64,000 nt of DNA from Burkholderia sp. GAS332 (GTDB lineage: Bacteria > Pseudomonadota > Gammaproteobacteria > Burkholderiales > Burkholderiaceae): contig FSRV01000003.1 of assembly GCA_900142905.1 (NCBI GenBank), positions 620,001 to 684,000 of the forward strand. Reading direction: 5' to 3'. A model generated the notes under the pieces. The model was given only the letters and a program-made list of their open reading frames with translations. It had not been told where the DNA came from and did not search any database. Every line of letters begins with the position of its first letter. Positions within the stretch are counted from its first letter, which is position 1. This document shows, piece after piece, positions 26,183 through 35,064 of the stretch. Both the position numbers and the translations under genes were made by a program.

Positions 26183-26509
26183 ATGGACGACAACATCACG
26201 ATGACCATCGTCATCAATCCGCTCGTCTCGCCTTTGCTTCACGAGGCGCTGTCCGGCTATCGCAGTGCTCGCCAGCGCGCCATGCGTCTGCGCGCACTGG
26301 CGGAGTCGGCGCTGCGCGAACCGACACAACGGGCCCGGGATGGCGGGAACACCCAGCAACCGGAATTAACCGCCCTCGAGCGACCGGGCCCAGCACCGGT
26401 TGCCCCCCAGGAAACGGCCGTCCGGGTACTGCACGTCCACGAATCGGCAACCGGCGCCGATGGTCTAGCGTCGGCGTCGTTCGGGGAGGAACTCGCTGGC
26501 TACTTCTAG
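26183..26509 (+). CDS. small protein in the ParR/StbB position
   Basis: 108 residues with GGAG upstream of the ATG, 10 bases after the ParM-like stop. The N-terminal 60 residues are helical and basic (PLLHEALSGYRSARQRAMRL), followed by a Pro/Ala-rich disordered part. That fits a small DNA-binding adaptor linking the repeats to the filament, as StbB or ParR do, but there is no recognisable ribbon-helix-helix motif, so the role rests on position only. Confidence 0.6.
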   Translation: MDDNITMTIVINPLVSPLLHEALSGYRSARQRAMRLRALAESALREPTQRARDGGNTQQPELTALERPGPAPVAPQETAVRVLHVHESATGADGLASASFGEELAGYF

Positions 26510-26524
26510 AGGTGCCGCCCCGCC

Positions 26525-26555
26525 TTGACTTCGCGCTGAATCAGGCATCATTAAA
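26525..26555 (+). promoter_or_regulatory. TTGACTT-type plasmid promoter
   Basis: TTGACTTCG from 26525 with an AT-rich CATCATTAAAT region 15-17 bases on, about 60-90 bases before the small membrane-protein gene at 26614. Confidence 0.5.
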
Positions 26556-26613
26556 TCAAGGCACCGGGAATGACGAATGGAGTCAACCCCGGTGCATCAA
26601 CCGGAGAATGAAC

Positions 26614-26763
26614 ATGGACACACTTCAACTGTTTCACGCAGGCATGCTCAGCGAAGCGCGCACCTGGGTCGGCTTCGCCCTGCTCGCCGCAGTAGCAACT
26701 GTTGGCTGGTACGTCGGTGGCGCCCTGTTCGATTATTTTCATAGACCGACAACGGAGGAGTGA
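26614..26763 (+). CDS. 49-residue single-span membrane protein
   Basis: Starts MDTLQLFHAG; CCGGAG lies seven bases upstream of the ATG at 26614 (an ATG at 26608 is too close to it). One hydrophobic segment (WVGFALLAAVATVGWYVGGA, about residues 18-37) with a short charged tail. Its stop overlaps the ATG of the next gene. Function unknown; small membrane pairs of this sort occur beside plasmid transfer genes. Confidence 0.6.
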   Translation: MDTLQLFHAGMLSEARTWVGFALLAAVATVGWYVGGALFDYFHRPTTEE

Positions 26764-27005
26764 TGGACCGCATCGTTACCTGGTATCGCGCGTTTGATCG
26801 GCTGCCGTTCGTCGCGAAGCGGGCCATCTATACCGTGCTGCTTCTCTTGCTCGCGCTGTTCGGCACGCACGTGGGCCGTACCGACCCCGACCACGGCGGC
26901 GACATAATCTTTATCGCCTGGATCGGCATCATGTGGTCAACCGGCCTATGGATTCCGCTGTGGATCCTTCTGCGCGTCATGATCTTTTTCAAGGTGCGCC
27001 CATGA
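26763..27005 (+). CDS. small two-span membrane protein
   Basis: 80 residues from the ATG at 26763 with a strong GGAGGAG site. Hydrophobic segments at about 20-38 (AIYTVLLLLLALFGT) and 48-76 (IIFIAWIGIMWSTGLWIPLW), with a basic C-terminus. Overlaps the preceding gene by one base; the two form a small membrane-protein operon of unknown function. Confidence 0.6.
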   Translation: MDRIVTWYRAFDRLPFVAKRAIYTVLLLLLALFGTHVGRTDPDHGGDIIFIAWIGIMWSTGLWIPLWILLRVMIFFKVRP

Positions 27006-27019
27006 GCGCGACGACAGGC

Positions 27020-27052
27020 AAAAAAAAAAAAACGGCTCCCTCGGGAGCCGTT
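27020..27052 (-). terminator. terminator between convergent small genes
   Basis: A stem AACGGCTCCC / GGGAGCCGTT (27031-27052) flanked on the left by an uninterrupted run of A (27020-27032), which reads as T on the minus strand. It serves the minus-strand gene ending at 27064 and may also stop plus-strand transcripts. Confidence 0.75.
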
Positions 27053-27063
27053 CGTTTCTATGG

Positions 27064-27288
27064 TTAGTGCGGCCGGGGGACCGCAACGATTGCAAGGCGA
27101 CGGATGCAGAAAAACCATGCCGTTTCAAAAGACGGGTCACGAAAGAGATACTCCTTGCCTCCCTCCGTGCGTTTGTCGATCACATCAAAACTCTCCGCCT
27201 CAGATTTCTTCGCGGGTTGATAGCCATCGGCCTCGCCGGTCGTACCTACGATCTCAAAGTTACCCACCCGCACCCTAAAGGAGCTCAT
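27064..27288 (-). CDS. small hypothetical protein
   Basis: 74 residues, with GTGAGG upstream of the ATG. Begins MSSFRVRVGNFEIVGTTGEADGY, a compact beta-rich start; contains KEYLFRDPSFETAWFFC. No family recognised. It follows the primase gene and a strong hairpin, and ends at its own terminator, so it may be transcribed by readthrough from the primase. Confidence 0.6.
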   Translation of the reverse strand: MSSFRVRVGNFEIVGTTGEADGYQPAKKSEAESFDVIDKRTEGGKEYLFRDPSFETAWFFCIRRLAIVAVPRPH

Positions 27289-27299
27289 TTTCTACCTCA

Positions 27300-27350
27300 C
27301 AGAAAAAAGCCCGATGCGATATTCCCGGTGGGGAAGTATCCCCACCGGGC
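27300..27350 (-). terminator. hairpin with following T-run between primase and small gene
   Basis: An 11-bp perfect stem (CCCGGTGGGGA, 27324-27334; complement 27339-27349) with a 4-base loop. On the minus strand it is followed, 11 bases on, by CATCGGGCTTTTTT, whose CATCGGGC can pair with the first half of the hairpin in a competing fold. This could be a plain terminator or an attenuator before the gene at 27288. Confidence 0.6.
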
Positions 27351-27384
27351 AGGTTCAAGAAAAAGTCGGACGAATCGGCGCCAG

Positions 27385-28521
27385 TCAGACGGCCAGCGCC
27401 ACACGTGGTGCGTAAGCCCCTCGCCGTCCCATCGGGGGCCTCTTATGCGCTGCGAGCCAGCGCGACTTCCATTCATCCGCGTAGTCAGTGCCGCGTAGCC
27501 TAGGTCGATGCGGCACGACTGTGTAGCCTTCGGCACGCAACCGCTTTGCGAGGACCATGCCGGCACTCACGCCCGGCGATTTGCCCGTCGCTGGATCCAC
27601 GTTGTCAAAGTCCATGAAGATGTGCACAACCTTGATGCCGAGCCCTTCCGGGACGACGAACTTTGAGAGCAGGACACGGTTAAGGCAATTCCAGACGGGC
27701 ACGCCGAATTCCATGTGCGCGCCGTAGACCGTTTCCAGTCCCTCGCCCACACCTATCTCCCCGTCGACGGGAGCCATCAACCGAACAGCTCCGCCCGCAA
27801 GCGGATTGAGCGTCATGTCGTTGAGCTTCGCGTCAAGGATCTCGCCTTCCGGCGATACGATCATGGCCTTCGCGGGCTTGACCGGATCGAGGAAGGTGCG
27901 ATGCAGCGTCCCAAGGCGCCCATCAGGCAACTCGAATCGCGCAACGATACCCGGCCACTCGCCGAGCACCTTCTTGTCGTGCCGATACTCCAGCATGCCA
28001 AGACGCAGCGCCGGCGACGGCCCTGCCGAGAGACCCGGCACGCGCTCCTGCAGATAGCGCGTCGAGAGATCGCCCACCACCTGCGGCCGCGCGCGGACCC
28101 ACATGCCATCCAGCCGCCTTGCGACAAACGCAGAATCGGCCTTGCGCTTCGGCGCGGGCGCCGTTGTGCGGAGCGGCGCGCTCGACGGTGGCGGTGAGCC
28201 GCCGTCGAGCTGGCACATCAGTCGATACAACCCCATGCGGTTTGCACGGGCGATCAGCTGCAGTCCATCCCCTGCCATCGGGTACCCGTCGTTGCACTTG
28301 CGGCAAACCCAGTCGCCCCGGCCGCTCTTGTTGTCGTAGGTAAAGCGGTCATCTCCACCGCATACCGGACAGGCACATGCTTTTCCGGTTAGGTAGTCGG
28401 CGGAAATCCCGTAGCTCATCAAGGTCGAAATCCACGCTTCCGGGGAGAGCGCGAATTCTTTCAGCTTGCGTTGCAGCCACTCATACTTCTCGGGTGGCAG
28501 CCCGCGTCCAGACGTACTCAT
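27385..28521 (-). CDS. TOPRIM-domain plasmid primase
   Basis: 378 residues, ribosome site GGAGCGTGACTA. The N-terminal zinc module (CPVCGGDDRF then WVCRKC, about residues 51-82) and the TOPRIM domain (GEGLETVYGAH near 262, then IFMDFDNVD near 302) are those of phage P4-alpha/DnaG-like primases (Toprim with DUF7146-type N-terminus). No helicase part is fused. Such enzymes prime plasmid replication or conjugated single strands. It is next to the recombinase element and upstream of a strong hairpin. Confidence 0.87.
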   Translation of the reverse strand: MSTSGRGLPPEKYEWLQRKLKEFALSPEAWISTLMSYGISADYLTGKACACPVCGGDDRFTYDNKSGRGDWVCRKCNDGYPMAGDGLQLIARANRMGLYRLMCQLDGGSPPPSSAPLRTTAPAPKRKADSAFVARRLDGMWVRARPQVVGDLSTRYLQERVPGLSAGPSPALRLGMLEYRHDKKVLGEWPGIVARFELPDGRLGTLHRTFLDPVKPAKAMIVSPEGEILDAKLNDMTLNPLAGGAVRLMAPVDGEIGVGEGLETVYGAHMEFGVPVWNCLNRVLLSKFVVPEGLGIKVVHIFMDFDNVDPATGKSPGVSAGMVLAKRLRAEGYTVVPHRPRLRGTDYADEWKSRWLAAHKRPPMGRRGAYAPRVALAV

Positions 28522-28821
28522 TAGTCACGCTCCATTTTGGAAGTGGGTTAGGTCGGTGCCTGAGTCAGGCGTGAAAACGCGTGCTCAAAAAAGCGGTCCG
28601 CGCGCGATAGCGGGCAGCTTTTTTCAGCAGGCTGGTGTTTTGTCAGGAAGCGCGAGAAACGCTAGAAACTCCGCTGCACGACACACCGGAAGGTGTGCCG
28701 TGACAACGAAAGGTGAGGAATTACGGGAGACGAAAAGAGCTTTGGTGAGCTATTACAGGATCAGATTACCGACCACGCTGCGCGCGTGTGAAAACCATGG
28801 AACGGTTCTGTCCCGTAATTG
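28522..28821. other. spacer left of the recombinase element
   Basis: No gene recognised. It holds a small hairpin (CACACC/GGTGTG around 28680-28697) and a 10-bp inverted repeat, AATTACGGGA (28719-28728) and TCCCGTAATT (28811-28820); the second arm abuts the left end of the recombinase element. Confidence 0.45.
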
Positions 28822-28834
28822 CGTAAACATTGCC
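28822..28834 (+). repeat. left inverted repeat of the recombinase element
   Basis: CGTAAACATTGCC, perfect inverted match to 34291-34303, about 190 bases beyond the stop of the accessory gene. Confidence 0.65.
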
Positions 28835-29022
28835 ACGCGACGCAGAACAGGCCGACCGTCGCGACGTTGGGCAGTCTGGATTCGTAAAGATTGGCACTGG
28901 ACGTGCCCGTGCCTGCTGCGCAATCGGTCGATGCGCCTGGAGCGCGAGTCACGATTCAGTGTAAAGCGTGTGCCCAACAGCCAATTCGGTGAATCCTCGC
29001 GCAATCGACCCTGCTTTCGCCT

Positions 29023-29448
29023 CTACGTACCTTTCCGGTTGAGGTCATCCAGCGGACGATCCAATTCCTCGATACTCATGCCTTTTCGGGAACAATGGTA
29101 CGCAATGCGCTGCCAACGCTGCAGCCACTGCTGCTCCAATGTTTCATAACGTCTAATCTGCATACGCAGACTCTCGACGGTCTGATCAAGATACGTGAGC
29201 TCGTCACCACGGGAGCGCGACCGGGAACGTCGATCCGGAGCCGCGAGTGCACGCTTCGCTTGCTGGTAGGCGCGCAAGATGTCAGGGTGGCGACTGAGTG
29301 CCTGCCGTGTGAACCCGGAGAACGCTTCGATCCGCTCCCATGTGAGCTTTATGCCGAGTTCACCGTCCCGCCAGCGATCAAGTTCAGCGACGATCCCCGC
29401 AGCCTTGCGCTCGCTGATCTTCGAGTTAGCCCGGATCGCTTTCGGCAT
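29023..29448 (-). CDS. TnpC-like accessory protein
   Basis: 141 residues from the ATG at 29448 (GAAGGGGGCTGCA upstream), starting MPKAIRANSKISERKAAGIV and overlapping the recombinase stop by 23 bases. The N-terminal half is a helix-turn-helix-like region (WERIEAFSGFTRQALSRHPDI), the second half a coiled coil (about 85-120). In Tn554-type elements the corresponding TnpC influences the frequency and orientation of insertion; that role is inferred here. Confidence 0.72.
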   Translation of the reverse strand: MPKAIRANSKISERKAAGIVAELDRWRDGELGIKLTWERIEAFSGFTRQALSRHPDILRAYQQAKRALAAPDRRSRSRSRGDELTYLDQTVESLRMQIRRYETLEQQWLQRWQRIAYHCSRKGMSIEELDRPLDDLNRKGT

Positions 29449-31417
29449 TGCAGCCCCCTTCGTCGATATAGCGCACAAGGTCAGCTTCATCGAAGTCCAG
29501 GGTCGCCAGTTGCGCCATCAGCTGCTCGTACCGGATACGCAGGTGCCTCATCCAGTCCGGTTCGACCAGCGCCTGTCCGTCGATCTGCATCTGGACATTC
29601 TGCAGGCTCACGTAGACGACGGCTGCCTGTCTCTTGAGTTCGTCTGATCGCGGCGCGTCGTGCCTCAGCCAGATATATTCGTCGCAATTGGCCGAGCACT
29701 GCAGATGACGCGGACATGGCGCCATCTGGAAGTCGTGGATGCACATCCCCGGCCCGACATCATGGACGGCATGGATGCGTGCTGACAGAAACGTGTGCGC
29801 GCGCTCGACTGGCAATACCGTCGCTATCTCCGTCACCGCACCGCTGATGCGACCGCTCATGATGTCCGTCACTACCTGCGTGGCTTTTTGGCCGGGCGTC
29901 ATGTGCTGATAGGCCTTCGTGTCGGCCGCGTGCTTGCGCCCGAACCATTTGGTCTGGACGAGATCCGGCGCACCACCCTCATCGAGCAAGTGATTCAGGA
30001 AGTGGCGGAACCCATGCGAGCGGACGTTTATGTGGCCACCCTTACTGTCGACGATCGCGTAGCGGTCGAAGACCGAGCTGATGACACCACGCCCCGTCAG
30101 GAAGTCGCGCACGTTCTGGTCCGTGATCGGACGCGCCGCATAGGTCAGCGTCGTCCGGGTGCCGCGATGCATCTGGTTTGTATAAGCAACGCAGAGCGCT
30201 TCGTGGAGTGCGAGGCCGCGGCCGGGCGCGCCCGGTATCGTGGGCGACATCCAGTGGTCGCCCCTGACTCCTCTCAGCAACGCGCCGCGAGCGACGCGTA
30301 TCTTCCCGCCAACAATCTTGTACGCAATGCTCCGCGCTTTCAGGAACTGCGCGACCGCATTGCTGCGCAATCCCAGTATCGCGGGCAACGAGGGACCAAC
30401 AATTTCCACCGGCAACGGTATGGCTGTGAGCAGCTCACCCGATTCATGGAAGGCCCGGGCGACCTGCCGCCCTCCCCGTGTTGCTTCGCGCAGTTCAGTC
30501 AGCGCCTCCTCGACGACCTGCTCCGTTTCCGTCAGCAATGGTTTGCTTTCCCACTCGACGCCCACATCGTCGGCCCGTCCCTTCAAGCGCGCATAGCGCA
30601 GAATCTTGCAGCCGTCCTCGGCCAGCGAGAGTGGCTTCTCGGGCAGGGTTAGCATTTCGCCGATACGCAAGCCGGTACACACCATCACGGTTGCGATCAG
30701 GATCATGATGCGATCGGCACTGACCGAATCATGCGGCGATACGCCGCGCGGAATCCGCTGGTACAGGTAACCGATCGCCCGGACGGCGTCCTCATCTGGC
30801 AGACGGCTCGCTGGCCTGGCCTCCCGAGCCGCAGCGTCGATACGGTCGGGCGTCATCGATCGCGGACGGGATTTACGCCGGCAGCGCCAGTCGAGTCGCA
30901 GGCGACACAGACCATTACGATCCAGTGCGTCCGCAAACTCTTCCATATGGCCGACGACCTTGTATGCGGATGACTCACACTCACGTTCAAACAGCACCGC
31001 AGCAGCAGCGTCCAGGTGGTCCGCCGTCAGTTCACCGATGTCGTGATCACGATCCGCAAGCGCATCGAATACGTAGCGCGTGGCCCGGACGAACACCATG
31101 TGGCTGCCCGCCGACTGGCCCCGTTGACGATGCCGCAGACACACCAGCGACTTCACGACATCACCAAACGGCCCGCACAGCGGCGCACCGTGTATGCGAG
31201 GCCTGAAGCTATGTTGTGTGAACAGCAACCGCTGTGCAGGCCGGTCTGCCTTGTACGCGCGCGTGCGGTGCCGGTAGGTCTCTGACACGTCCCAGGTCGA
31301 ACTGTCCCAGGCCACGCTCGCAAACGGAACTGCAGCCTTGGCTCTGGATACAAGCGCCGCACGGTTGACGATCCAGTTAGCCGACAGCACGCCGACCGAG
31401 CAGGTGGGCGCGGCCAT
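29426..31417 (-). CDS. tyrosine recombinase C of the element (large, Cys-rich tail)
   Basis: About 663 residues. The frame is open to 31498, but the ATG at 31417 just past the previous stop (or 31450) is more plausible. The catalytic domain spans roughly residues 240-510: Arg in CTGLRIGEML, HGFRHFLNHLL as box II, then WFGRKHAADTKAYQHMT with the Tyr. The C-terminus holds a Cys/His cluster (GMCIHDFQMAPCPRHLQC, then ANC) and a helical tail, a layout shared with the fragment at 1-528. It is the third and largest recombinase, in the place of Tn554 TnpB or RIT RitC. Confidence 0.82.
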   Translation of the reverse strand: MAAPTCSVGVLSANWIVNRAALVSRAKAAVPFASVAWDSSTWDVSETYRHRTRAYKADRPAQRLLFTQHSFRPRIHGAPLCGPFGDVVKSLVCLRHRQRGQSAGSHMVFVRATRYVFDALADRDHDIGELTADHLDAAAAVLFERECESSAYKVVGHMEEFADALDRNGLCRLRLDWRCRRKSRPRSMTPDRIDAAAREARPASRLPDEDAVRAIGYLYQRIPRGVSPHDSVSADRIMILIATVMVCTGLRIGEMLTLPEKPLSLAEDGCKILRYARLKGRADDVGVEWESKPLLTETEQVVEEALTELREATRGGRQVARAFHESGELLTAIPLPVEIVGPSLPAILGLRSNAVAQFLKARSIAYKIVGGKIRVARGALLRGVRGDHWMSPTIPGAPGRGLALHEALCVAYTNQMHRGTRTTLTYAARPITDQNVRDFLTGRGVISSVFDRYAIVDSKGGHINVRSHGFRHFLNHLLDEGGAPDLVQTKWFGRKHAADTKAYQHMTPGQKATQVVTDIMSGRISGAVTEIATVLPVERAHTFLSARIHAVHDVGPGMCIHDFQMAPCPRHLQCSANCDEYIWLRHDAPRSDELKRQAAVVYVSLQNVQMQIDGQALVEPDWMRHLRIRYEQLMAQLATLDFDEADLVRYIDEGGCNAESDPG

Positions 31418-31421
31418 CGAT

Positions 31422-33125
31422 TTACGTCTTCTTGCGAAGTCGGCGGACATAGTCTTCAACCTCCCGGACGACCTGCGCAACGGCATAGATGACATCATCG
31501 AGCTGGATCGACAGGCGCGAACCGTACTTCGTTTGACGGTCCTCGCGGCTCGCGAGCAGTTCGTTCAGAACGGCTTGATGGTCAGCTTCCGCATAAGGCT
31601 GGAATTTCGGGCAGAGGTAGCAGGAGAACGGCGGATCGAGGGCGCAGAGCCGCTCCTGTCCGCAGGCGCCAATTTCAACCGGCGGTACAGCCGACACGTC
31701 TCCAACAAACCGGATGCTTTTCTTGGGATCGGATCCGTTCACGGCATATGACGCTGACGGCACCAGCGTCCCACGGAACAGCCTCATCAGCGGCCCGATC
31801 TTCAGCGCGGCGGCACGGTCAAGGATGGTGGTCAGCCGCGTCCCCTTCAGCGAGTAATAGACCTGGACGTGTTGTGTATCCGAATGGTCGAGCATTGCAG
31901 CCAGAACCCTTCTCGATACGCCAAGTTCGACCATCGTCGTCGCGAACGTGTAACGCAACCGGCGTGAGCTAATGCGAAGGGGACGCGCGGTGCGAGGCGA
32001 TACGAGATTCATGCGCTTTGAGAACTGCTGTACCAGTCGAGTGAACGACTGGGCAGTGATGTGGTACGCGTATTCGCCCGTATCCGTCCCCTCATGCCAT
32101 TCGTCGACATCGCATCGCATGAAGAGCGGCCTAGGACGGTTGCCGCAATCGACTGTCTTGTTGACATCAATCAACTCCCTCAAGAGGCCTACCAACTCAT
32201 CGCTGACGGGCTCCTCGACGAACACCTGTCGCACGCCAACGCCCGGCTTCTTGATTCTCGGAATGGCCAGCACCCAGTGGGCAGGCACGTCGAACCCTTC
32301 GAGAGCGTTCCTCAAATCCGTCTCACGCAGCAGGCAGAAGTTGGCCGGATTGCGGCCATACGCAAGACTGAGCGCGACGGCCGTGCGCTGCATCACGTCG
32401 CCCCGCTCCATAGATCTGTCGTCGAGCAGCGCGCGACGGAGCAGCGTCACCTCCGTATCCCAGAGCGGGCCACACTCCTCGTCGTCCAGTTCAACGGCAA
32501 GGCGCGATGGCCGCGTTGGGATCCGGATTTCATCGAGTTCCAGCGCGAACTCCACATCGAAACCGAGGCAGTCCAGCATTTCTGACGACCAGATGTACCA
32601 GCTCCGCAGGACGTAAAACTCGTCCATCGCTTTCCGTACACGCAGGGCCTGAATTGCCTTCTCCACCGAGGCGCACAGGGCTGCACGCAGCCGCAACGGA
32701 TCATCGATTACCGAGAGATGCTGCCACAGCACCTGCAGTTCGCCGGTCGACATATCGTCACAGACGGGCCGCCCACTCAGCGCTGCTGTCGTTGTCTTTA
32801 TGGCACCCGCGACGGTCGCACCGGATTGCTGTGTAAGAAGCTGCACCGCCCATCGCCGCAGCGCATAGCTCACGATCACGTTGCAGTCGGCGAGGCTGGA
32901 CCAGTCGACTGCAACGTGTGCGGTGACGACATTGAATTTCCATACGAGGCCATTGAGATCCATCCGCCGTCCATCGCGGTCCACGATGTAGTCTGGCAAC
33001 GCAGGCAGTCCGTACCGCCGCAGGTGTGCGGCCATGGCCCGGTTCACGTCACTGTTCGTCACACGTCGCTCCCGACGATTGATCTGCCGAAGAGCGAAGC
33101 CTGGTAGCTCAGGCTGATCTCGCAT
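31422..33125 (-). CDS. tyrosine recombinase B of the element
   Basis: 567 residues. The catalytic region is in the second half: Arg in LAYGRNPANF, Lys in IPRIKKPG, SSRRLRYTFATTMVELG as box II with the usual first His replaced by Arg, and LDHSDTQHVQVYYSL with the conserved His and Tyr. The N-terminal 200 residues are a core-binding-like domain, and a C-terminal Cys-containing tail follows. It overlaps recombinase A by 67 bases and recombinase C starts right after it, so the three are made from one transcript. Confidence 0.82.
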   Translation of the reverse strand: MRDQPELPGFALRQINRRERRVTNSDVNRAMAAHLRRYGLPALPDYIVDRDGRRMDLNGLVWKFNVVTAHVAVDWSSLADCNVIVSYALRRWAVQLLTQQSGATVAGAIKTTTAALSGRPVCDDMSTGELQVLWQHLSVIDDPLRLRAALCASVEKAIQALRVRKAMDEFYVLRSWYIWSSEMLDCLGFDVEFALELDEIRIPTRPSRLAVELDDEECGPLWDTEVTLLRRALLDDRSMERGDVMQRTAVALSLAYGRNPANFCLLRETDLRNALEGFDVPAHWVLAIPRIKKPGVGVRQVFVEEPVSDELVGLLRELIDVNKTVDCGNRPRPLFMRCDVDEWHEGTDTGEYAYHITAQSFTRLVQQFSKRMNLVSPRTARPLRISSRRLRYTFATTMVELGVSRRVLAAMLDHSDTQHVQVYYSLKGTRLTTILDRAAALKIGPLMRLFRGTLVPSASYAVNGSDPKKSIRFVGDVSAVPPVEIGACGQERLCALDPPFSCYLCPKFQPYAEADHQAVLNELLASREDRQTKYGSRLSIQLDDVIYAVAQVVREVEDYVRRLRKKT

Positions 33126-34258
33126 GATTCCCGCCGGATCGCAGCGTCGATATACGGCCTCACCGAGTCGGCCGACCGCCAGCCGAAGAAGTACATCATG
33201 TCCTTGTCGATGCGCTCTTCATCCAGGCCGTTGCGCAGCCCTGCCGCCCGGAAGTTGGTGGCGCAGGTGCTGCGCAGGCTGTGCGGGTGCAGGTCGTAGA
33301 ATTCGGGGTGAACGGCGGCAACCTGACCAAGGAGACCGTTCATACGCACGAGGCTCATCGGTTGGCCACCCCGACTCAGAAACAGGAACGGACTCCTACT
33401 GGCTCCGGGAATCGTTCGGCGCGTTCTACAGATGTACTCGTTGAGGTATCTGGCCAGCGAGGCATCGCACGGCAGATGTCTCGACTCTGTCTTGACCTGC
33501 GGCTCGTTGATCCGTGGATCAGCAGGATCGTCTGGCGAGCGCTCGACGCGGATTTCGGGAATGGTGCGGCCCAGGTGGCAGTCCGAAACCCGGAGCTTGA
33601 GCAGTTCACCCCGCCGCACGCCGAGTGTTGCCATCATCAACACGATCAGGAAGTTGCGCTGGCGATACGGCTTTTTCCAAGGATTGTCGCAAGCGTCGGG
33701 ATGGCAGACCTGCAACAAGCGCTGCAGCTGTTCGGCGGACAGCGGCGCCGCATGCACGGCGGACGGCAGGCGAGCTCGCGCCGCGTTAGCGAAGCTGCGC
33801 TTGATGAGCGTCAGGCGGGCCCGTACGTCACGGATTTCCGGGCTGCCCACGGGCATCGCCGACATCGCGCATTCGAGGTGCCACACGACACATTGCGAAA
33901 CGACGTTCAGCCGGAATGTCACGGTGCCAGGTGAGACAACCAGCTTGCGGACTTTCCCCGCCACCTGGAAGTTGCGCCGTAGCCATGGGTAGAGCTGGCT
34001 GACGATTTCGTCCTGCGTCAGCCCTTCGCCGGATACGAGTCGCGCCTCAAGGGGAAACGCTTCCGTCGCCGCCCATGTCCACAGATAGCCCAGAACGTAT
34101 AGCGTCTTGACGAGGCTGCTGACGGACAGCCGGGGGCGCAGGCGTTTGATCAGATACGCGTTGACCCAAGGTATCGGTTGCCTCTCGGCGTCCAGCAGGA
34201 CCGGCAGACGTTCGCCGCTCGGATGCAGGACCGTGACCACGTGAAATCGGGTATGCAT
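33059..34258 (-). CDS. tyrosine recombinase A of the element
   Basis: 399 residues, ribosome site AGGGAGAAGCCG. Core-binding domain about 75-180, catalytic domain 185-385: Arg in LGVRRGELLKL, HPHSLRSTCATNF as box II, FFGWRSADSVRPYIDAA with the Tyr nucleophile. This is the first gene of the operon, 32 bases inside the right inverted repeat. The orthodox catalytic set suggests that A is active; the trio is thought to act as one complex in related elements. Confidence 0.85.
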   Translation of the reverse strand: MHTRFHVVTVLHPSGERLPVLLDAERQPIPWVNAYLIKRLRPRLSVSSLVKTLYVLGYLWTWAATEAFPLEARLVSGEGLTQDEIVSQLYPWLRRNFQVAGKVRKLVVSPGTVTFRLNVVSQCVVWHLECAMSAMPVGSPEIRDVRARLTLIKRSFANAARARLPSAVHAAPLSAEQLQRLLQVCHPDACDNPWKKPYRQRNFLIVLMMATLGVRRGELLKLRVSDCHLGRTIPEIRVERSPDDPADPRINEPQVKTESRHLPCDASLARYLNEYICRTRRTIPGASRSPFLFLSRGGQPMSLVRMNGLLGQVAAVHPEFYDLHPHSLRSTCATNFRAAGLRNGLDEERIDKDMMYFFGWRSADSVRPYIDAAIRRESCEISLSYQASLFGRSIVGSDV

Positions 34259-34290
34259 CGGCTTCTCCCTGATGCTTCCGATTCAACGTA

Positions 34291-34303
34291 GGCAATGTTT
34301 ACG
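34291..34303 (-). repeat. right inverted repeat of the recombinase element
   Basis: GGCAATGTTTACG, reverse complement of the left copy at 28822-28834. Confidence 0.65.
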
Positions 34304-34460
34304 ACTTTTTCGTGGCAGCCCCCGGCGAAGGCCACCCGTCCGGGCCGTCGGCGCCCGACCTTGACGGTAATAGTTACGAACAAAGAATCGCCGGCAGCCG
34401 CGGTACCCCTCCGGCAAATGTTGCGGGTCAGGAAAAGCTCGGAATCCCAGATACAAAAAG

Positions 34461-34485
34461 AAAAACCCCACCAAAAGGCGGGGTT
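34461..34485 (-). terminator. terminator downstream of ssb
   Basis: AACCCCACC / GGCGGGGTT with an AAAA loop (one mismatch), followed on the minus strand by a T-rich run. About 30 bases after the ssb stop. Confidence 0.75.
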
Positions 34486-34513
34486 GATCTTTACAGTTTT
34501 CGGTTACGAGACC

Positions 34514-35053
34514 TCAGAACGGTATGTCGTCGTCCATCTCATCGAAGCCCCCACCGCGCGGAGCACCGCCGCCGGCATAACCAGCTTGTGGCGTCGACAC
34601 TGGCTGATTCGCGGTACGGGCAGCGGGTTGCCGTGAACCAGCGTGTTGTGCAGGCGCGCGGCTTCGACCTTGCTGTTCAAAGTCACTGTCGTCGGATTGC
34701 TCGCGCTGGCTGTTGCCACCGCGGCCACCCAGCATCTGCATCTGCTCAGCGACGATTTCCGTCGAGTAGCGATCGGTGCCGTCCTGCGCCTGCCACTTGC
34801 GCGTACGGATACGGCCTTCGATGTACACCGACGAGCCCTTCTTCAGATAGTCCGAAACGATCTCTGCAAGCCGACCGAAGAACGACACGCGATGCCATTC
34901 GGTTGCTTCTTTCATCTCGCCCGATGCCTTGTCCTTGTAGCGATCGGTTGTCGCGAGGCGGATGTTGGCCACAGCGTCGCCGCTGGGCAAATAACGCACT
35001 TCGGGATCCGCGCCGAGATTTCCGACGAGGATGACCTTATTCACAGATGCCAT
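34514..35053 (-). CDS. ssb: single-stranded DNA-binding protein
   Basis: 179 residues. An N-terminal OB-fold (about 1-110) starting [20 protein letters not shown] with [20 protein letters not shown] and the typical [12 protein letters not shown] strand, a disordered Gln/Gly-rich linker, and the C-terminal acidic tip DEMDDDIPF used to recruit replication proteins. Plasmid ssb genes protect the incoming strand in conjugation. Strong ribosome site (AGGAGCATTGA). Last gene of an operon, 11 bases after the preceding gene. Confidence 0.97.
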   Translation of the reverse strand: MASVNKVILVGNLGADPEVRYLPSGDAVANIRLATTDRYKDKASGEMKEATEWHRVSFFGRLAEIVSDYLKKGSSVYIEGRIRTRKWQAQDGTDRYSTEIVAEQMQMLGGRGGNSQREQSDDSDFEQQGRSRAPAQHAGSRQPAARTANQPVSTPQAGYAGGGAPRGGGFDEMDDDIPF

Positions 35054-35064
35054 TCAATGCTCCT

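Larger units (their letters stand above)
28822..34303 (-). mobile_element. recombinase-trio element (Tn554/RIT-like) with 13-bp terminal inverted repeats
   Basis: Three tyrosine recombinase genes and one accessory gene, read leftward, overlapping or nearly touching. They are bounded by CGTAAACATTGCC (28822-28834) and its exact reverse complement GGCAATGTTTACG (34291-34303), 32 bases before the first start codon. The arrangement is like recombinase-in-trio (RIT) elements, and with the fourth gene like Tn554 (tnpA-tnpB-tnpC). No other cargo is carried. Whether the 13-bp repeats are the true ends is inferred from position; target duplications are not expected for this mechanism. Confidence 0.7.

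Noticed and set aside
28466..29149. 227-codon plus-strand frame at the left of the recombinase element
   Set aside because: Overlaps the primase start and the accessory gene antisense, has no ribosome site, and its content is not recognisable.
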